Source: Cymbomonas tetramitiformis
Lineage: Eukaryota; Chlorophyta; Pyramimonadophyceae; Pyramimonadales; Pyramimonadaceae
Length of the DNA: 64,000 nucleotides
Direction of reading: 5' to 3'
Assembly: GCA_001247695.2 (NCBI GenBank)
Contig: LGRX02030241.1
Location: 1 to 64,000, forward strand
Positions 30,242 through 39,231 of the stretch are shown piece by piece (positions within the stretch are counted from its first letter, which is position 1; each line of letters starts with the position of its first letter). The notes below the pieces were generated by a model that had not been told where the DNA came from, did not search any database, and saw only the letters and a list, made by a program, of their open reading frames with translations. A program made the position numbers and the translations under genes.

Positions 30242-31171
30242 TTACAACGGATTTTGCGGAATCGGATGTAAGTATTCGGTGAAATACTTACTCCGTTCTT
30301 CGTATTTTGCGTCGAACACGTTTTCTAAAAAATTCTTGTAATCCTCGTTTTTCATGCATGGCTTAACAAATTTCTTGCGAGGTAGCAGATTAGCCAAGTA
30401 AATAGCAAAAATCGGGGGGTAAATGGTTTCCTCAGGAAATCTTGCGTCGATGGTAAGCTTCATATCATAACCGATATCCAAACGTGATCCAAACGAATGG
30501 GGATCGATATCAATGTAGTGCACGCGATAATAACGAACGCCATCAACATCTATAAACAGATCAGTGGTGCTTCGTTCGTACGTGTTTACACTGTCCATAC
30601 TTCGTGCGTATTGGTCATATGTTTCGACACACCTTATAAAATCATCAAGTTCGAAATTATGGGTTGCGATGGCAGCGTCGGTGATTTCTACGTACCAATT
30701 GCTAACCTCGTACCGATGGCTGGTCCATGGCCAAAGGCGCTTCTGCACACCGGTATAATCGCAGTAAACGGGTGAATTCACGTTGGTAGTTAGCACCAGA
30801 TCTTTTGACAAATTTTTACCAATAAATTCAAATATTTCACTTAGTTGAGTTGCATTTCTTGGTACAATCACCGGGTCAATCGGTAGATAAGAGTAATCTA
30901 TGGTCATATCTGGCCGTATTGGGTCAAATTTTATGTTATTTTGCCGCATGCTCGTTAGCGTGTCTCTATGATAACACCGGTTTTTACAACTGTTATTAGC
31001 GTCGTACAAAGCATACACGTCATGTGCACTCGTTGGAGGCTCCAGCGAAGTCAATGCAATTTCGTCATCGGGACGACAACAAAGTGCGTCCACGTTATCG
31101 TCATTTTTGCAAAATATTACATTTTTGCCCGTGGCATCAGTGGGCGCCGGTGCAACTTTTACGATAGACAT
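30242..31171 (-). CDS. Viral protein with U-box/RING-like Cys-His segment
   Basis: 309 codons from ATG, AT-rich. About residues 30-80 (LCCRP.DEIALTSLEPP, ALYDA, C..RCYHRDTL) resemble the short U-box or RING-like segment of giant-virus proteins, in which a CYHRDTL-type motif precedes DP(I/M)R; here FDPIRPD follows. The remaining ~230 residues are not recognised. It begins MSIV, like the genes at 30197 and 42052, and MSI like those at 37289 and 37513, hinting at a related 5' end. Intact. The domain call is tentative. Confidence 0.5.
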   Translation of the reverse strand: MSIVKVAPAPTDATGKNVIFCKNDDNVDALCCRPDDEIALTSLEPPTSAHDVYALYDANNSCKNRCYHRDTLTSMRQNNIKFDPIRPDMTIDYSYLPIDPVIVPRNATQLSEIFEFIGKNLSKDLVLTTNVNSPVYCDYTGVQKRLWPWTSHRYEVSNWYVEITDAAIATHNFELDDFIRCVETYDQYARSMDSVNTYERSTTDLFIDVDGVRYYRVHYIDIDPHSFGSRLDIGYDMKLTIDARFPEETIYPPIFAIYLANLLPRKKFVKPCMKNEDYKNFLENVFDAKYEERSKYFTEYLHPIPQNPL

Positions 31172-31303
31172 GTTCTATTTTATCTTACCACTCGTACACA
31201 CAAGAAGCTTGTGTATCTATAACAGTAATGTTGTTGTATACCGCACCGAACTTTTCAGGACCCGCGCGAATACGGCGAACCCGATCCAATAAACGCAGAA
31301 TAT

Positions 31304-31367
31304 GCTTGCAATTGTTTCAGGCTGATAGCACGGATGACGCGTACCTGGACAACGGCATGTCACGAGT
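31304..31367 (+). pseudogene. Short duplicated tail of the GH81 glucanase gene
   Basis: About 62 bp match 35870-35930 (gatagcacggatgac, ctggacaacggcatgtcac). It lies about 500 bp upstream of the glucanase gene, as if a second copy had been deleted and left its 3' end. Confidence 0.7.
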
Positions 31368-31501
31368 TTACCACTTGTTTTAAGATTTTATATAAACAGT
31401 AATTTAAATACATCTTTTTTTGAATTTGGACGCAAACGTAGCTGCGCCCGCCATCGCAGCACCGGCCTCCGCACCGGCTGTAACCGTTAAGGGGTTGTTA
31501 T

Positions 31502-31681
31502 TCAGTTAGGTCCTTTCAAATACTTTGCGACATTTTCGATGTGAGCCTCTCCGGCCACCACGATCACTTTCTCGGTTCGAGCTTCCAGCACAACACGCAG
31601 GATTCTCGCGTCCACGAGGTCTATAGCGCCGTTGCTTAGCCATCCTGCCAGTACGCCTTCAGGCCCGTCTTTTTCGTGCAT
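31502..31681 (-). pseudogene. 59-codon fragment resembling a conserved giant-virus protein
   Basis: ATG at 31681 to TGA at 31502. The end reads ARILRVVLEARTEKVIVVAGEAHIENVAKYL, close to a motif I associate with giant-virus proteins (K-hydrophobic-VYAG(D/E)AH...). It lacks the long N-terminal part of that family, so it is probably the 3' remnant of a larger gene. Confidence 0.45.
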
Positions 31682-31817
31682 ACGTGATACGTGAAATGCG
31701 ACGACGTTACGCGGACGTGCTCTTTATGGATCATGTTTTGTTTCAATTCCCGATCGATTCACGTAACATTGATCCACGCAGCGATGACTAACCATCAAAT
31801 CTAACCTGTCATGTACG

Positions 31818-31825
31818 TATAAATA
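31818..31825 (+). promoter_or_regulatory. TATAAATA box
   Basis: Located 33 bp (box start) before the ATG at 31851, the same spacing within a few bases as for the 18258 gene. Confidence 0.6.
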
Positions 31826-31850
31826 CATCGGTTTCATCATAGCAGTCGTA

Positions 31851-33056
31851 ATGTTTACAGAACTTTTCTTGTACGTCGTGATGCAAAATACAACCTACAA
31901 TTCGGAATCTTATTTTTTGTATTCGTTTATTTTATTTATACCAATCTCGTTGTGTCTTTTAAGTTTTGGCCTGAATTTTCAGTACGAAGACACGAACACG
32001 CATGCAAATACAAGCGTGTACATTCAGATACGATTCAACGACAGCATCTACGAAAAGTATCGTGAATATCAAGATTATCGTACTTATTTTATTCACACCG
32101 CGAATGACGATTTGTACAATTATGCTACGGATTGCAAAAAGCTACCACATGTTTGCGGTGATATTATTGCAACTAATGTTATCCATTTTTTATCAAACGA
32201 AGTTCTTACTATGCAAAGTTCATACACAAACTCCAAAAAAGCCGAAGAAGCAGCTACTGTGTACGCCTCAACGTCGGCAGAACATATGTTTCCCACATTT
32301 GCCTCCATGCACTTCGACTTTAAAATTATAAACGTGACCACCGACGATCGGTCATTTGAGATAAATACACCTTCACTTACGCCCTCGCCTACGCCCTTGC
32401 CACCACCTTCGCCTCCGCCACCGTTTCCGTCCCCACCTCTGTCTCGACCTCCACCTTCACCTCCACCTCCCGCCTCCGCATTCACCCTCGCCTCCGCCTC
32501 CGCCCCCGCCTCCGCCTCCGCCCCCGCCTCCGCCTCCCGCCTCCGCCTCCGCCTCCGCCTCCACCTCCGCCCCCGCCTCCACCTCCGCCCCCGCCTCCGC
32601 CTCCGCCTCCGCCTCCGCCCCCGCCGCCTCCCGCCTCCGCCTCCGCCTCCGCCTCCCACCCCCGCCTCCGCCTCCGCCTCCTTACTACGGCTCCGTCAAC
32701 GTCTCCGCCTCAGTCTTCGTCTTTGCCTCCCCCCTCCGCCTCCGCCTCCGCCTCCGCCCGGCCCCCGCCCCCGCCTCCACCACCTCCGCCCCCGCCTTTG
32801 CCTCCGCCTCCGCCCCCCGCCATTGCCTCCGCCTCCGCATCCACCCCCCACCCGCCTCCGCCTCCGCCTCTGGCTCCGTCAACATCTCCGCCTCAGTCTT
32901 CGTCTTTGCCCTCCACCCCCGCCTCCACCTCCGCCTCCGCCTCCGCCCCGCCTCTCTGCCTCCGCCGCCGCCTCCGCCCCCGTCTCCGCCCCCGCCACCG
33001 CCATCGCAGCCACCGCACGCCCCTTCGTCTTCGCCACCACCATCGCCTCCGCATGA
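31851..33056 (+). CDS. Membrane anchor and proline-rich stalk, probably the N-terminal part of the GH81 enzyme
   Basis: From ATG 31851 a short N-terminus leads to a hydrophobic segment (about 23-42, SYFLYSFILFIPISLCLLSF), then about 130 ordinary residues with Cys and sequons. From residue ~178 a low-complexity region alternates poly-Pro, Ser-Ala and Arg-Leu, depending on the phase of a TCCGCC repeat. The catalytic GH81 domain follows in another frame that is open from 32365. The simplest reading is a single gene: type-II membrane anchor, SPPP stalk, glucanase. It has been put out of frame by repeat-length changes. As it stands the frame ends at 33056. Confidence 0.6.
   Translation: MFTELFLYVVMQNTTYNSESYFLYSFILFIPISLCLLSFGLNFQYEDTNTHANTSVYIQIRFNDSIYEKYREYQDYRTYFIHTANDDLYNYATDCKKLPHVCGDIIATNVIHFLSNEVLTMQSSYTNSKKAEEAATVYASTSAEHMFPTFASMHFDFKIINVTTDDRSFEINTPSLTPSPTPLPPPSPPPPFPSPPLSRPPPSPPPPASAFTLASASAPASASAPASASRLRLRLRLHLRPRLHLRPRLRLRLRLRPRRLPPPPPPPPPTPASASASLLRLRQRLRLSLRLCLPPPPPPPPPPGPRPRLHHLRPRLCLRLRPPPLPPPPHPPPTRLRLRLWLRQHLRLSLRLCPPPPPPPPPPPPPRLSASAAASAPVSAPATAIAATARPFVFATTIASA
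32365..33054. repeat. CCTCCG/TCCGCC hexanucleotide-rich minisatellite inside the coding region
   Basis: About 690 bp made largely of cctccg steps. Two overlapping plus frames are open across the whole stretch and the third over its second half, coding PP, SA or RL. Subunits around gctccgtcaacgtctccgcctcagtcttcgtcttt occur twice (32690 and 32870). Changes of one or two bases in repeat length switch which frame joins the downstream glucanase. Confidence 0.85.
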
Positions 33057-33120
33057 ATACAAAATTTTAAACAGTGCAAATTTGCAAAATTTACCTTCTC
33101 CCGCCAACTATTTTACCGCA

Positions 33121-35997
33121 ATGTCTGAAAAAAACACGCTTAACCCTTACGAGCACAGGAATACCTGGTTCGCCAATTTAAAACGTCGTCCAAAAACGGT
33201 CGCTAGCCCTGGGTACAACCACAGCAACGACTGGAAACCAACACCCACGCACTCGTTCATGAGTCGCGCCTTGCGAGAATTCTCGGAAAGCCTCCCACTT
33301 CTAGGTAAAAACTTGATACACTCGGTGCCGTACTTGGTGCGCGTACTCAAAAACGAGAGTGGCAGAGGTGTGGCTTCGCATCCAGATATGAAATCGATTT
33401 ACCCTGGTTATGTAGACCCGCTTAGCGGCATCACCGTCGACTGGAATAAAGACAAGTTCACAGGGCTTTGTTTCTCTTACACGCTCTCGGATGTAGATTC
33501 CAACTACAATGTTCTTAACGAAACTTTAAATCGGCAAAGCAGCGCCAGGTACGATGCGCCCGAGGATCGGGTGGATTCTCAGAAGGTGAACGTCAACTAT
33601 CCGAGTAAGTTGCCCGACATGTGCGTCAGATTCGACGCCAGCGTGCGGATTGCCAAAATGCACGATATCGCGGCGGGCGACTCCGACCTGCACAGCAGCG
33701 TAACGTTCACGAACAGCGCGGTGCTACGACTGACCCGAGGCTCGCCGATTCTGACTTTGGAGCTACCGCCGACCGTTACGGCGATGATCACGCCCCTGTT
33801 TTACGACCTGACGCTGGCACCCCCTTCGGACTACACCGCGAACCGCGGGAACGACGCGTCCGCGGCCTGCGATCTTATTCATGAGGGGCAAGAACCTTAC
33901 GCGTCCGATGTGATCACGTGGTCCGACGCCAACAGTTCGTACTATCGCAACGATCAGACCAGTTCCGCGCGGTACGGCTACCTCGTGCATCACTTCAACA
34001 GCGCGCACAGCATACACTGCACCACGACGGCGGAGACGCACACGGAAGACGACATCGATGACAAGCAGTGCGTTACTAACAATATAGGAGGAGACCCCAT
34101 GATACAGGCCTGCTGCAACTGCTGCCCGGCGCAATGCTACGCCAATGTGACGGCGACCGCCACCGAAACGGCGGTCCTACGACTCGGTTACTACACCGAT
34201 GCGGAATCCGCGCGGATCCTGCTCGATCACGGAGCGCACTATGTCGTGGGAGCGGACTGGGGAGTGGACGCCACGCACGAGCATTTTGTGCAACGGTATC
34301 ACACTAGACCGACCAACGATACGAGCCAACCCGGCGTCGTCGATGAAACCAGAAAGCTCTTACTGGGCGCGATGCACCACCACAAAACGGCCTGGGCGTC
34401 TGATCGCTTCCCGGAGATTGCGCTCTACGATTACGATCGCAGCTACTCGTGCTTCAACAGTCCGCTGAATTTGAATACCTGCGATGGCGTCACGCGGCGA
34501 CTCTCTCCAATGCAGGGGTTCGTGCGCGGCGGGCACGACGCTCGGTTGTACTTCACCAACGCGTCGGTGTGGCGCATGGTCGCGGTGGAAACCCCCGTGC
34601 CTTCGCCCAATACCACTGTGCACGCTTTAACTCTCGCGCAGAAAGATGCGATTTGCGTAGCGTTCGCGAAAGATAAAAGCTTCCGACCGATAAGTACGAA
34701 TATCTACATGATCGGCAAAGAGACCCACCGTATGGCGCGCGTGCTTTACACCGCGGAAGCGCTGGCATGCGGTAACGTCAGAGACCGCCAAGAATTAGCG
34801 GATGCTGTGCAGGCGATGCTACTGCGTTTTCTCGACGGGTCCTACCCATACTATCACCAGAACGGCGGCAACAGCACCGACGCGTGCGCGGACTACAGCG
34901 AATGCTTGCAGTCCTGCTCGCACGGTTGCGGCTTTCAAGGGGGGCTGCGATACGATGACACCGCGTGGGGGGGGGTCATCATGGACGGCAACTACGGGCA
35001 GCAAGGTAACCATGGGCGTAACGACTGGAGAGACGATAATAACCACACTTTCAAACAAGTGGTGGACAACGACATCGCATGGATGTACGGTCACAAGCAC
35101 TACAGCGACCACCACTATCATTTCGGGTACTACGTGGCGGCCGCCGCGATCTACGCGTACGGGCATCCGGACTTCCTCACGAGTCTCATAAACGGACCGA
35201 GCTGCCTGGCACGAAACCTTGCTTGCGTAACGGTGAAGGACAAGCTCCTCACGGTGGTTAAGGAAATCGCCAACTACGACGTGCACGACGCGTATTTTCC
35301 GCAGGCGAGGCACAAGGACATGTACGATTGGGCATCGTGGGCCGGCGCGCTCAATTCGGACGACGCGAAACTGCGGAATCAGGAGGCTACCGTCGAGGGG
35401 CACGTGGGCTACTACGGCGTGGAGCTTCTCGGCCAGTTGCTTCAGGACGAGCCGCTGCAGCTGTGGGCACGTCTGCTACGCGGAACCGATCGGCGCGGGT
35501 GGCAGTCCTATCGGTGGTACGTGCCGGAGGTGGGCCACGGGCCCGAGTACCGCTTCGGCAGGGTCACGAGCTACTCCGAGATCGGCCTTCTGGTCCAGCT
35601 TTACGATCTCTACTGGTCCAGCGCGCTTTGGTGGGCGTGCACTCCGAACGACAGACCGCAGAGGTACGCGTGCTGGGTGGCGATCAACCTGCTGCCGCTG
35701 ATACCGGGCGTGACGAATCTGTACTACGACCCCGACTGGGTGAAGTACGTCAAGTCCAACCTAACGGATCGCGCCATGTCAGCGACTCATCCCTCCGCAC
35801 TTATTAAACCATGGCGAAATTACGTGCACGCGTTTCACGCGTTGACGCTGCAGGACGTGGACTATCACCTGCAATCGTTTCAGAATGATAGCACGGATGA
35901 CACATATCTGGACAACGGCATGTCACAGGTGGACACGTTGCTATGGTTTTACACGATCACAAACAGCTTGAACTTGACAGAGGCGCGCGCAACATAG
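33121..35997 (+). CDS. Endo-beta-1,3-glucanase catalytic domain, glycoside hydrolase family 81
   Basis: 958 codons from ATG 33121; the frame is open upstream through the proline-rich repeat to 32365. GH81 landmarks: YSDHHYHFGYYVAAAAI (about 660-676), corresponding to the catalytic-Asp DHH.H.GY motif, and RNQEATVEGHVGYYGVELLG (about 751-770), corresponding to the QE..SE...YY catalytic-Glu motif. There are many sequons and Cys, as in a secreted enzyme. GH81 enzymes cleave beta-1,3-glucans such as laminarin and callose, so a wall-degrading role at entry or release is plausible. The upstream ORF probably supplies its membrane anchor and stalk. A 62-bp piece of its 3' end is repeated at 31304. Family assignment is confident. 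Confidence 0.85.
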   Translation: MSEKNTLNPYEHRNTWFANLKRRPKTVASPGYNHSNDWKPTPTHSFMSRALREFSESLPLLGKNLIHSVPYLVRVLKNESGRGVASHPDMKSIYPGYVDPLSGITVDWNKDKFTGLCFSYTLSDVDSNYNVLNETLNRQSSARYDAPEDRVDSQKVNVNYPSKLPDMCVRFDASVRIAKMHDIAAGDSDLHSSVTFTNSAVLRLTRGSPILTLELPPTVTAMITPLFYDLTLAPPSDYTANRGNDASAACDLIHEGQEPYASDVITWSDANSSYYRNDQTSSARYGYLVHHFNSAHSIHCTTTAETHTEDDIDDKQCVTNNIGGDPMIQACCNCCPAQCYANVTATATETAVLRLGYYTDAESARILLDHGAHYVVGADWGVDATHEHFVQRYHTRPTNDTSQPGVVDETRKLLLGAMHHHKTAWASDRFPEIALYDYDRSYSCFNSPLNLNTCDGVTRRLSPMQGFVRGGHDARLYFTNASVWRMVAVETPVPSPNTTVHALTLAQKDAICVAFAKDKSFRPISTNIYMIGKETHRMARVLYTAEALACGNVRDRQELADAVQAMLLRFLDGSYPYYHQNGGNSTDACADYSECLQSCSHGCGFQGGLRYDDTAWGGVIMDGNYGQQGNHGRNDWRDDNNHTFKQVVDNDIAWMYGHKHYSDHHYHFGYYVAAAAIYAYGHPDFLTSLINGPSCLARNLACVTVKDKLLTVVKEIANYDVHDAYFPQARHKDMYDWASWAGALNSDDAKLRNQEATVEGHVGYYGVELLGQLLQDEPLQLWARLLRGTDRRGWQSYRWYVPEVGHGPEYRFGRVTSYSEIGLLVQLYDLYWSSALWWACTPNDRPQRYACWVAINLLPLIPGVTNLYYDPDWVKYVKSNLTDRAMSATHPSALIKPWRNYVHAFHALTLQDVDYHLQSFQNDSTDDTYLDNGMSQVDTLLWFYTITNSLNLTEARAT

Positions 35998-36042
35998 CGA
36001 TGTCCTGACCTGGCAATCACTATTCCACCGGAAGCTCCTGTT

Positions 36043-36405
36043 TCAATACCGAAAGCTATTGGAGATCAATTTGACCAGTTCATGCCAACGCGGTAGACCT
36101 TCATACAGCAACACCCTCAGCAGCAGGCATCTTTGTATTATCCGAGCACTATGGAATAAGTGTGTTGCACGCCTATCTTCTCGCTTGGCGACCGTACGCA
36201 CTAGTTTATTATGATACTCATTATTAACAGCGTTTTCTAAACACTTTCTGAAAGCGGACGGACTGAGCTTGGCCCACGTTGTAAAGCCACTAATCGTAGT
36301 TGTTAACGTATCTTGAGTAAATTTGCGCCGAGAAATGTGATGACAACATCGTAATTCTTTTTCAGTTCCCTCTAATCGCTCACATCGGGGCTTCTTATGG
36401 GCGCG
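36043..36405 (-). pseudogene. Open, start-less coding remnant of about 120 codons
   Basis: This frame is open from inside the end of the next minus-strand ORF to a TGA at 36043-36045, with no ATG. Its composition is protein-like: a CCHH pair, then Arg/Lys-rich amphipathic helices ending HELVKLISNSFRY. It overlaps the 3' end of the 36372-37289 ORF in another frame, so a frameshift in that gene, or an independent fragment, are both possible. No family recognised. Confidence 0.35.
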
Positions 36406-37289
36406 AGGCCACTTGTGACCTCCATGGGATCAACTCCTGAAACACCACTCCACGTCGTCAAGCCTCGATTGGCGATAGCACCACTGCTGTTATTACCGGA
36501 CTGATCAGCAGTATTTTTTAATGGCAACTGACGCTCCGCAAAGCCCGACGGGTGCACATCCGCTGAACGTTCTCCTGTTTCTCCGGAGTCACGCGTATAT
36601 GTTTCACTCCGATGTTTGATCTTTGAAACTTGATCAAAAGTGCCTACCAGATCAAATTCTAATATTATATTGTTTTCATCCATAAGAGATACTTTGGGAC
36701 TTGTTTGGTGCAATATAAGCCCTTGGACATTATGAGGCGGCCAAGGAAAGGGAACTGCCATATCTTGTTGAGCTGCTACTTCATGGGAAACATTGCATGC
36801 TCTTAGAGACAATCCCACCATTTCATCGTGTTTAAAAACATCAAAAAAACAACGACAAGAACTAACCCCGTTCTCAGGTATCACAAACACACTCATTAAT
36901 TCAGCTAAACGTGGCTTAAAAAAGTTCGATACACTACTATGGTTATACACGAGAGGCGTGAGTCCTGGTAAATACCCGTTGCTGATAAATTGGCCCTCAC
37001 TCTGTTTGCACCCGAACTCGTACTTGTAATATATTTCGGCATAAATTTCGTTAGTTATTATATTAGGCTCTACACTTTCGATTGTTTCTTGTTTTGTATT
37101 GTATGATTGTACCTCTCTTTCTATCTGCGACACGTCCAGTCTTTTACGATTGTAACGCACAACAACCTTAAACTTAGTAGCGCTGCTAATTTTGAAATTT
37201 ATGAAAGGTCGCGTATCATCCGTTGACATACGCTCCTCTCTGGCATTCTTTATCTCATCAGTGTCCGGTATATGAAGCGAAATCGACAT
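36372..37289 (-). CDS. Viral protein of unknown function (305 aa)
   Basis: ATG at 37289 (MSISLH); an upstream TTG is less likely. The N-terminal 200 residues look globular, with an FKVVVRYN strand recalling LFIFVRYND in the 42052 gene. The C-terminal third is polar, Gly/Ser/Thr-rich and probably disordered. It is divergent from the 37513 gene across a 223-bp region that should hold both promoters; cgcgttcgatacgcgcgtaggg there resembles the element before the MSIV genes. The stop may be early, since another frame stays open beyond it. Confidence 0.55.
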   Translation of the reverse strand: MSISLHIPDTDEIKNAREERMSTDDTRPFINFKISSATKFKVVVRYNRKRLDVSQIEREVQSYNTKQETIESVEPNIITNEIYAEIYYKYEFGCKQSEGQFISNGYLPGLTPLVYNHSSVSNFFKPRLAELMSVFVIPENGVSSCRCFFDVFKHDEMVGLSLRACNVSHEVAAQQDMAVPFPWPPHNVQGLILHQTSPKVSLMDENNIILEFDLVGTFDQVSKIKHRSETYTRDSGETGERSADVHPSGFAERQLPLKNTADQSGNNSSGAIANRGLTTWSGVSGVDPMEVTSGLAPIRSPDVSD

Positions 37290-37512
37290 CGCGATTATCG
37301 AGACGCACAAATTCTTAAACCCTACGCGCGTATCGAACGCGGGTATACATACGCTAATGCATCACACAATGGCAAGTAAGCGCATACAATCCCGGCGAAC
37401 GAGGTGTATAGATATCAACACGTGATATTACACGTGCGCGCGGACCTATATACGCGATACCACCATACGACGCCGTGCGAGCGGGCATACAACTTGCGCC
37501 CTTTCTATCGCA

Positions 37513-38949
37513 ATGTCCATAAACACGATCACCTATGAGCATGCGAAATTACTTCACCCGGTGTTCGACGATAGTGCTAAAACCTATGATAAAAAACAAA
37601 GGTGTATTACCCTTGCTTTTTTAAGTTGCTTACAAAAAAAGCCGCTCGAAAAAATCAAACAAATAATAGAAGAAGTCAATTATCCAGGCGTATTTCTTTG
37701 TGGTCCAGATGTGTTTGGAACGCTGAAATACACACCGATTTTTTTAGATGACTTGGCCCACATCGCGCCTTACGACAACGAGGTAACATTTTGGATGGCT
37801 CTCCAGTACCCTATATTCCATTTTTCACCGTGTATTCCTGAAGAGTTCGTAGCTTTGTATATCATGTATTTGATGCAGAGATATACTAAGGCGGTAAAAA
37901 TTGCTACAATATACAGTACGATAAAATTTTATCACCCTCCGGACATGGATTCGACTGTGTCACCAGACACAGACTTTGCCTGCATGTACGTGGAAGGCCA
38001 ACATCCGTCACAAAATAAACGAGTCGCGTGGAATTGGTTTAAGCCGTGGAATACGGCGACGGTCACCGAAGACTACGATATCATTATGCAAGCTACACGT
38101 GATGAACGATTCGCGCGCGCGAACTCCTCCGCGGCAAGATTTAAAGCCCAACTGAGTGAAAGCGAAGAGTTGGTCGCTATGATGAATGGCGTGAGGAATT
38201 ACGTAGGCGAGCGCAAGATCGTGCTCGTACCGACTACCTTTCGTACTATAAACGAACGAATGGGCCATGCATCGCTATGCGTTCTGCATCAGGTAACCGA
38301 ACTAAGCGTCGAGGTTAACGTGTACGATTCTGGGTTTGGCCGACAAACGTGGGAGGACTACGAGGATGATTATAACATAGCCGGACGCTTATTGGTCAAC
38401 CTTTTTTTTGGCGCGGAAAAGGCTCACACGATAATATTGAGAGCAAGCAGATTACAGCAAAGCGAAACTGATTTGTGCGAGGAGTTTAAGTTATACACGA
38501 TGCACGAGATCATGGACTACGTAGAAACAAACGGTAAATACGATGCCGAACAGATTGATTTATTGTTAACAGCGGAACGGGTCGCAACCACAAATCCTGT
38601 AAGTTGGAATAGCGGCCGTGTTTGCGGTGATTATATATGCCTTATGTACGTTGGACTTGTGGCAATGTTGCAAACTGAAGAAACGGAGCGCGTGCTGCAC
38701 AAAATAAAAGACAATGATCGTTTTGACAAGAGTTCCAGTGCGGAACGACGGCGCAGCTTAACTAGTGCAAAATTGTATGATGTTGCTCGTGTCGGTTACA
38801 CCCCGAACTCGGACTTGGACAGTGGCGAGACCTCGGATGGCGAGAACTCGGATGGCGACATTGCATCTACAAGTACCAGCGCTGAACGCGGTTTTGGGAA
38901 AATAGAGTGCCAACAATATGTCATCCATATTGAGGCGATCGGTGAATAA
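37513..38949 (+). CDS. Possible Ulp1/C48-like cysteine protease
   Basis: 478 codons from ATG in the sequence tatcgcaatgtccat, similar to the start of the 42052 gene. About residues 250-325 show GHASLCVL (His), VYDSGF (Asp), RLQQSETDLCEEF (Gln then Cys), the order and rough spacing of the catalytic set in Ulp1-type (SUMO/ubiquitin-like) proteases. The N-terminal 200 residues are unrecognised. The C-terminus is acidic, Ser/Asp/Gly-rich and has a short repeat (SDGENSDGD). If correct, it would cut ubiquitin-like conjugates or polyproteins. The Gln-Cys spacing is not the standard NG.DCG, so the call is tentative. Confidence 0.45.
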   Translation: MSINTITYEHAKLLHPVFDDSAKTYDKKQRCITLAFLSCLQKKPLEKIKQIIEEVNYPGVFLCGPDVFGTLKYTPIFLDDLAHIAPYDNEVTFWMALQYPIFHFSPCIPEEFVALYIMYLMQRYTKAVKIATIYSTIKFYHPPDMDSTVSPDTDFACMYVEGQHPSQNKRVAWNWFKPWNTATVTEDYDIIMQATRDERFARANSSAARFKAQLSESEELVAMMNGVRNYVGERKIVLVPTTFRTINERMGHASLCVLHQVTELSVEVNVYDSGFGRQTWEDYEDDYNIAGRLLVNLFFGAEKAHTIILRASRLQQSETDLCEEFKLYTMHEIMDYVETNGKYDAEQIDLLLTAERVATTNPVSWNSGRVCGDYICLMYVGLVAMLQTEETERVLHKIKDNDRFDKSSSAERRRSLTSAKLYDVARVGYTPNSDLDSGETSDGENSDGDIASTSTSAERGFGKIECQQYVIHIEAIGE

Positions 38950-39231
38950 ATTTGACGTGACCGACGTTTTAGCTTAGCTGCGGGTCTCGTGTCCACGTTA
39001 CGAGCAATGTGCACCTTTAACGACAACGACATAAACCAGATTGTAATATTTTGATCGATCACCCGAGTTTTTTGGTTCGATGCCCGGTTGTGCACGCCTC
39101 TTTTCGGAGAAAGCTCGCGCGAGAGGGTGTCGAAGTAACCGATGATTAAGCTGTTTGAACATGGCTAGATTAGCAAAAATCCCCCTTGTTAAAGCTTTGT
39201 ATCTTTTATGCTAATACTGCGTAATCGCGCA

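Noticed and set aside
32120..33107. Glycine/arginine-rich minus-strand ORFs
   Set aside because: They are the complement of the cctccg minisatellite.
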